From an uncultured Bacilli bacterium (GTDB taxonomy: Bacteria > Bacillota_I > Bacilli_A > ML615J-28 > CAG-313), in NCBI GenBank assembly GCA_904502205.1, contig CAJGDR010000046.1, positions 1 through 7,410 of the forward strand: 7,410 bases of DNA, given 5' to 3'. A program made the translations under genes and the position numbers. The notes below the pieces were generated by a model that saw nothing but the letters and a program-made list of their open reading frames with translations, did no database searches and was not told where the DNA came from. Positions 5,642 to 7,410 of the stretch are shown here, one piece after another. Positions within the stretch are counted from its first letter, which is position 1; each line of letters starts with the position of its first letter.

Positions 5642-7410
5642 ATGAAAAGAATTAAACTAGTTGTCTTTTTTATTCTTGGTTTATTTATGCTTGCATCATG
5701 CGGTAGTTTAAACCATGAAAGCTTCCCAAATGGGCCTCAAATTGAGGAACCAGGAACAAATCCTGATGGTGAAGCATCTAGTTATTTACTTACTTACTAT
5801 GAAAATGGATTAAAAGTCCATCAAGAAAAACTTGAAAGTGGTAAAGAACTTCCACAAGTTGAAGCTATTAAAACACCACTTGGGCATGAATTTAAAGGTT
5901 GGTCAACTTCAAGTGAAGAATATGTACCAGTAGAATTTGCAGTTATGCCTGAGGCTGATGTAAATCTATATGCATTTTATCAAAAAGTAAAATATACTAT
6001 TACTTTTAATGCTAATATTGATTTACCTGATGGTACTAATACAACTAATCAATATGAATATCAAGATAGACTTGGTGAATTCGTACCAAGTGATTTACAA
6101 GAATTAATCGATGCACAAACAGAATATGTTTTTGTTGGTTGGTTCTTAGAACCAGAGTTTGAAACTGAATTTGTTGAAGTTTCAATGCCTGCGAAAGATA
6201 TTACATTATACGCAAAATGGCAATTCAGTGGAATTCGTTTCATGTATGGATTAGACGTATTCTATGAAGTTAAAGACGATGAAGGTACATTAGTTAATGC
6301 TCCACTATCTACACCTACAAAACCTGGTTATGATTTTGCTGGTTGGAAAGATGCTGAAGGAAATGATATTCAATTCCCATTAACTATTACAGATGAAGTT
6401 CAATATGTTTATGCTTCATTTACACCTAAATCAGGTATGTCATATAAAGTTGAACATTATCTTGAAAACTTAAATGGATCGTTTGTTCGTCAAGAAGTTG
6501 AAGAATTATTCGGAACAACTGATACTGAAGTTGAAGCTTTATGGAAATCTTATACTGGATTTACAAAAGATACTGAAAATGAAAATAACATCTTAAATGG
6601 TGTAGTTAATTATAATGGAACTCTTGTTTTAAAACTTTATTATTCAAGAAATAGTTATAAAGTATTATTTAATACAAATGGTGGTTCACAAATTAATGCT
6701 GTTTCATATAAGTACGAACAAGCAATCGCAGCACCATCATCACCAAATAAAGTTGGTTATACATTTGCTGGATGGCAATTAAATGGTAAAGATTATAACT
6801 TCGCTACAATGCCAGCAAATGATATTGAATTAACAGCTAAATGGCAAATTGTTGAATATACTGTAACATTCGTTGCAGCTGAAGTAGTTGGTAAAGTTAC
6901 TTATACAGTTGAAAACAAAAATATTGTAGAACCAACAGTTCCAGCAATTGAACACTTTACAGGCGCATGGGCTGATTACAAATTAACAACTGGTAACATT
7001 ACAGTTAATGCAGTTTATACACCAGTTACTTATACAGTTACATTTAAAGCAGAAGGTGAAGTTGTTGATACTGAAGAATATACAGTAGTTAACCCAACAA
7101 TTTCAAAACCACAAGTTCCTGCAAAAGAACACTATACAGGTGTTTGGGAGTCATATATACTTGCTGGTGGAGATAAAGTTGTAAATGCTATTTATACTCC
7201 AGTAACATATTATGTAACATTCAAAGCTGAAGGCGAAGAAGTAGCTAAACTTCCATATAACGTAGAAAATACTGAAGTAACTGCTCCAACAGTACCAGCT
7301 AAACAACATTACACAGGTGCATGGGAAACTTATACATTAACAAATGGAAACGTTGAAGTAGAAGCAATCTATACACCAGTAACTTATTATGTAACATTCA
7401 AAGCTGATGG
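5642..7410 (+). CDS. Large repeat-built surface lipoprotein (Listeria-Bacteroides/InlB-type repeats), partial
   Basis: Exported lipoprotein; 589 residues are visible and the 3' end is outside. Residues 1-20 are a signal peptide with lipobox LASC (Cys20), followed by a flexible Pro/Asn/Gly linker to about 47. Three beta-rich modules ending in strand-like YAFY, YAKWQ and YASF follow at about 48-113, 117-195 and 198-262. A MucBP-like module (YKVEHYLENLNGSF to VLKLYYSRN) lies at about 268-337. A textbook Listeria-Bacteroides repeat follows at 338-402 (VLFNTNGGS, GYTFAGW, MPANDIELTAKWQ). From 404, tandem 58-59-residue repeats begin. ATG 5642 has GGAGG (5632-5636) five bases upstream. No catalytic domain is visible so far. 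The likely role is as a surface stalk or adhesin; its binding partner cannot be named. Confidence 0.9.
   Translation, partial: MKRIKLVVFFILGLFMLASCGSLNHESFPNGPQIEEPGTNPDGEASSYLLTYYENGLKVHQEKLESGKELPQVEAIKTPLGHEFKGWSTSSEEYVPVEFAVMPEADVNLYAFYQKVKYTITFNANIDLPDGTNTTNQYEYQDRLGEFVPSDLQELIDAQTEYVFVGWFLEPEFETEFVEVSMPAKDITLYAKWQFSGIRFMYGLDVFYEVKDDEGTLVNAPLSTPTKPGYDFAGWKDAEGNDIQFPLTITDEVQYVYASFTPKSGMSYKVEHYLENLNGSFVRQEVEELFGTTDTEVEALWKSYTGFTKDTENENNILNGVVNYNGTLVLKLYYSRNSYKVLFNTNGGSQINAVSYKYEQAIAAPSSPNKVGYTFAGWQLNGKDYNFATMPANDIELTAKWQIVEYTVTFVAAEVVGKVTYTVENKNIVEPTVPAIEHFTGAWADYKLTTGNITVNAVYTPVTYTVTFKAEGEVVDTEEYTVVNPTISKPQVPAKEHYTGVWESYILAGGDKVVNAIYTPVTYYVTFKAEGEEVAKLPYNVENTEVTAPTVPAKQHYTGAWETYTLTNGNVEVEAIYTPVTYYVTFKAD
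6851..7410 (+). repeat. Tandem 59-residue (177-bp) repeats inside lipoprotein gene
   Basis: Three full units (6851-7024, 58 codons; 7025-7201 and 7202-7378, 59 codons each) and the start of a fourth (7379-7410). Shared protein pattern: V-x-Y-x-VTF, then VPA-x-x-H-[YF]-TG-x-W, then [AV]-x-Y-TP. Units three and four share a 23-base identical string at 7208-7230 and 7385-7407, exactly 177 bp apart, suggesting recent duplication or homogenisation. Copy number could vary between strains. Confidence 0.9.

Noticed and set aside
6061..6243. 60-codon open frame on the minus strand
   Set aside because: Antisense to the repeat lipoprotein and without start signals.
6851..7410. Non-coding satellite or CRISPR-like repeat
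   Set aside because: The 177-bp period is in frame with a continuous lipoprotein reading frame and changes are mostly conservative, so it is a protein repeat.

Overview
The window is AT-rich DNA with a compact, low-GC Firmicutes gene layout. It carries a T-box leader, strong GGAGG ribosome binding sites, TTGACA/TATAAT promoters, Spx, a YjbK-like CYTH protein and ClpP. All six complete genes end in TAA, and tryptophan is always read from TGG with no in-frame TGA, so nothing suggests a mycoplasma-type code. The two exported proteins are lipoproteins, and the larger one is built from repeats common in gut and host-associated Firmicutes. I infer a member of the Bacilli or a relative of the walled or wall-less Mollicutes that keeps the standard code. 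The exact taxon cannot be fixed from this sequence.

Layout. (1) Positions 1-970, minus strand: the 5' two-thirds of trpS, preceded by a complete tryptophan T-box leader (specifier TGG, T-box bulge TGGC, intrinsic terminator) and its own promoter. (2) 974-2446, minus: a glycoside hydrolase family 5 (cellulase-like) lipoprotein with an N-terminal Cys/His repeat region and a near-consensus promoter. (3) 2518-3049: spx on the plus strand, ending in a terminator shared with the convergent CYTH gene. (4) 3011-3631, minus: the CYTH protein. (5) 3667-4530, plus: an RluA-family pseudouridine synthase, divergent from the CYTH gene and overlapping clpP tail to tail. (6) 4470-5074, minus: clpP with its terminator inside the neighbouring coding region. 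(7) 5188-5493, plus: a small Cys/His-rich CotD-like coat protein with its own terminator. (8) 5501-7410, plus: a promoter bracketed by two perfect GGTATACC-centred palindromes, driving a large repeat-built surface lipoprotein that runs off the window.

How the parts relate. From memory, trpS, spx, yjbK and the pseudouridine synthase yjbO occur in this relative order in Bacillus subtilis, with many genes between them, so the core here looks like a condensed ancestral neighbourhood into which a cellulase lipoprotein has been placed. Spx (redox stress regulator) and ClpP (the protease subunit that degrades Spx in B. subtilis) lie within 2.5 kb of each other. The Spx C-terminus, however, ends in Leu-Asp-Asp-Glu, reminiscent of a degradation-resistant laboratory form. 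No CRISPR array, tRNA, rRNA, insertion sequence or phage gene is visible. The most interesting unexplained element is the pair of palindromes around the lipoprotein promoter.
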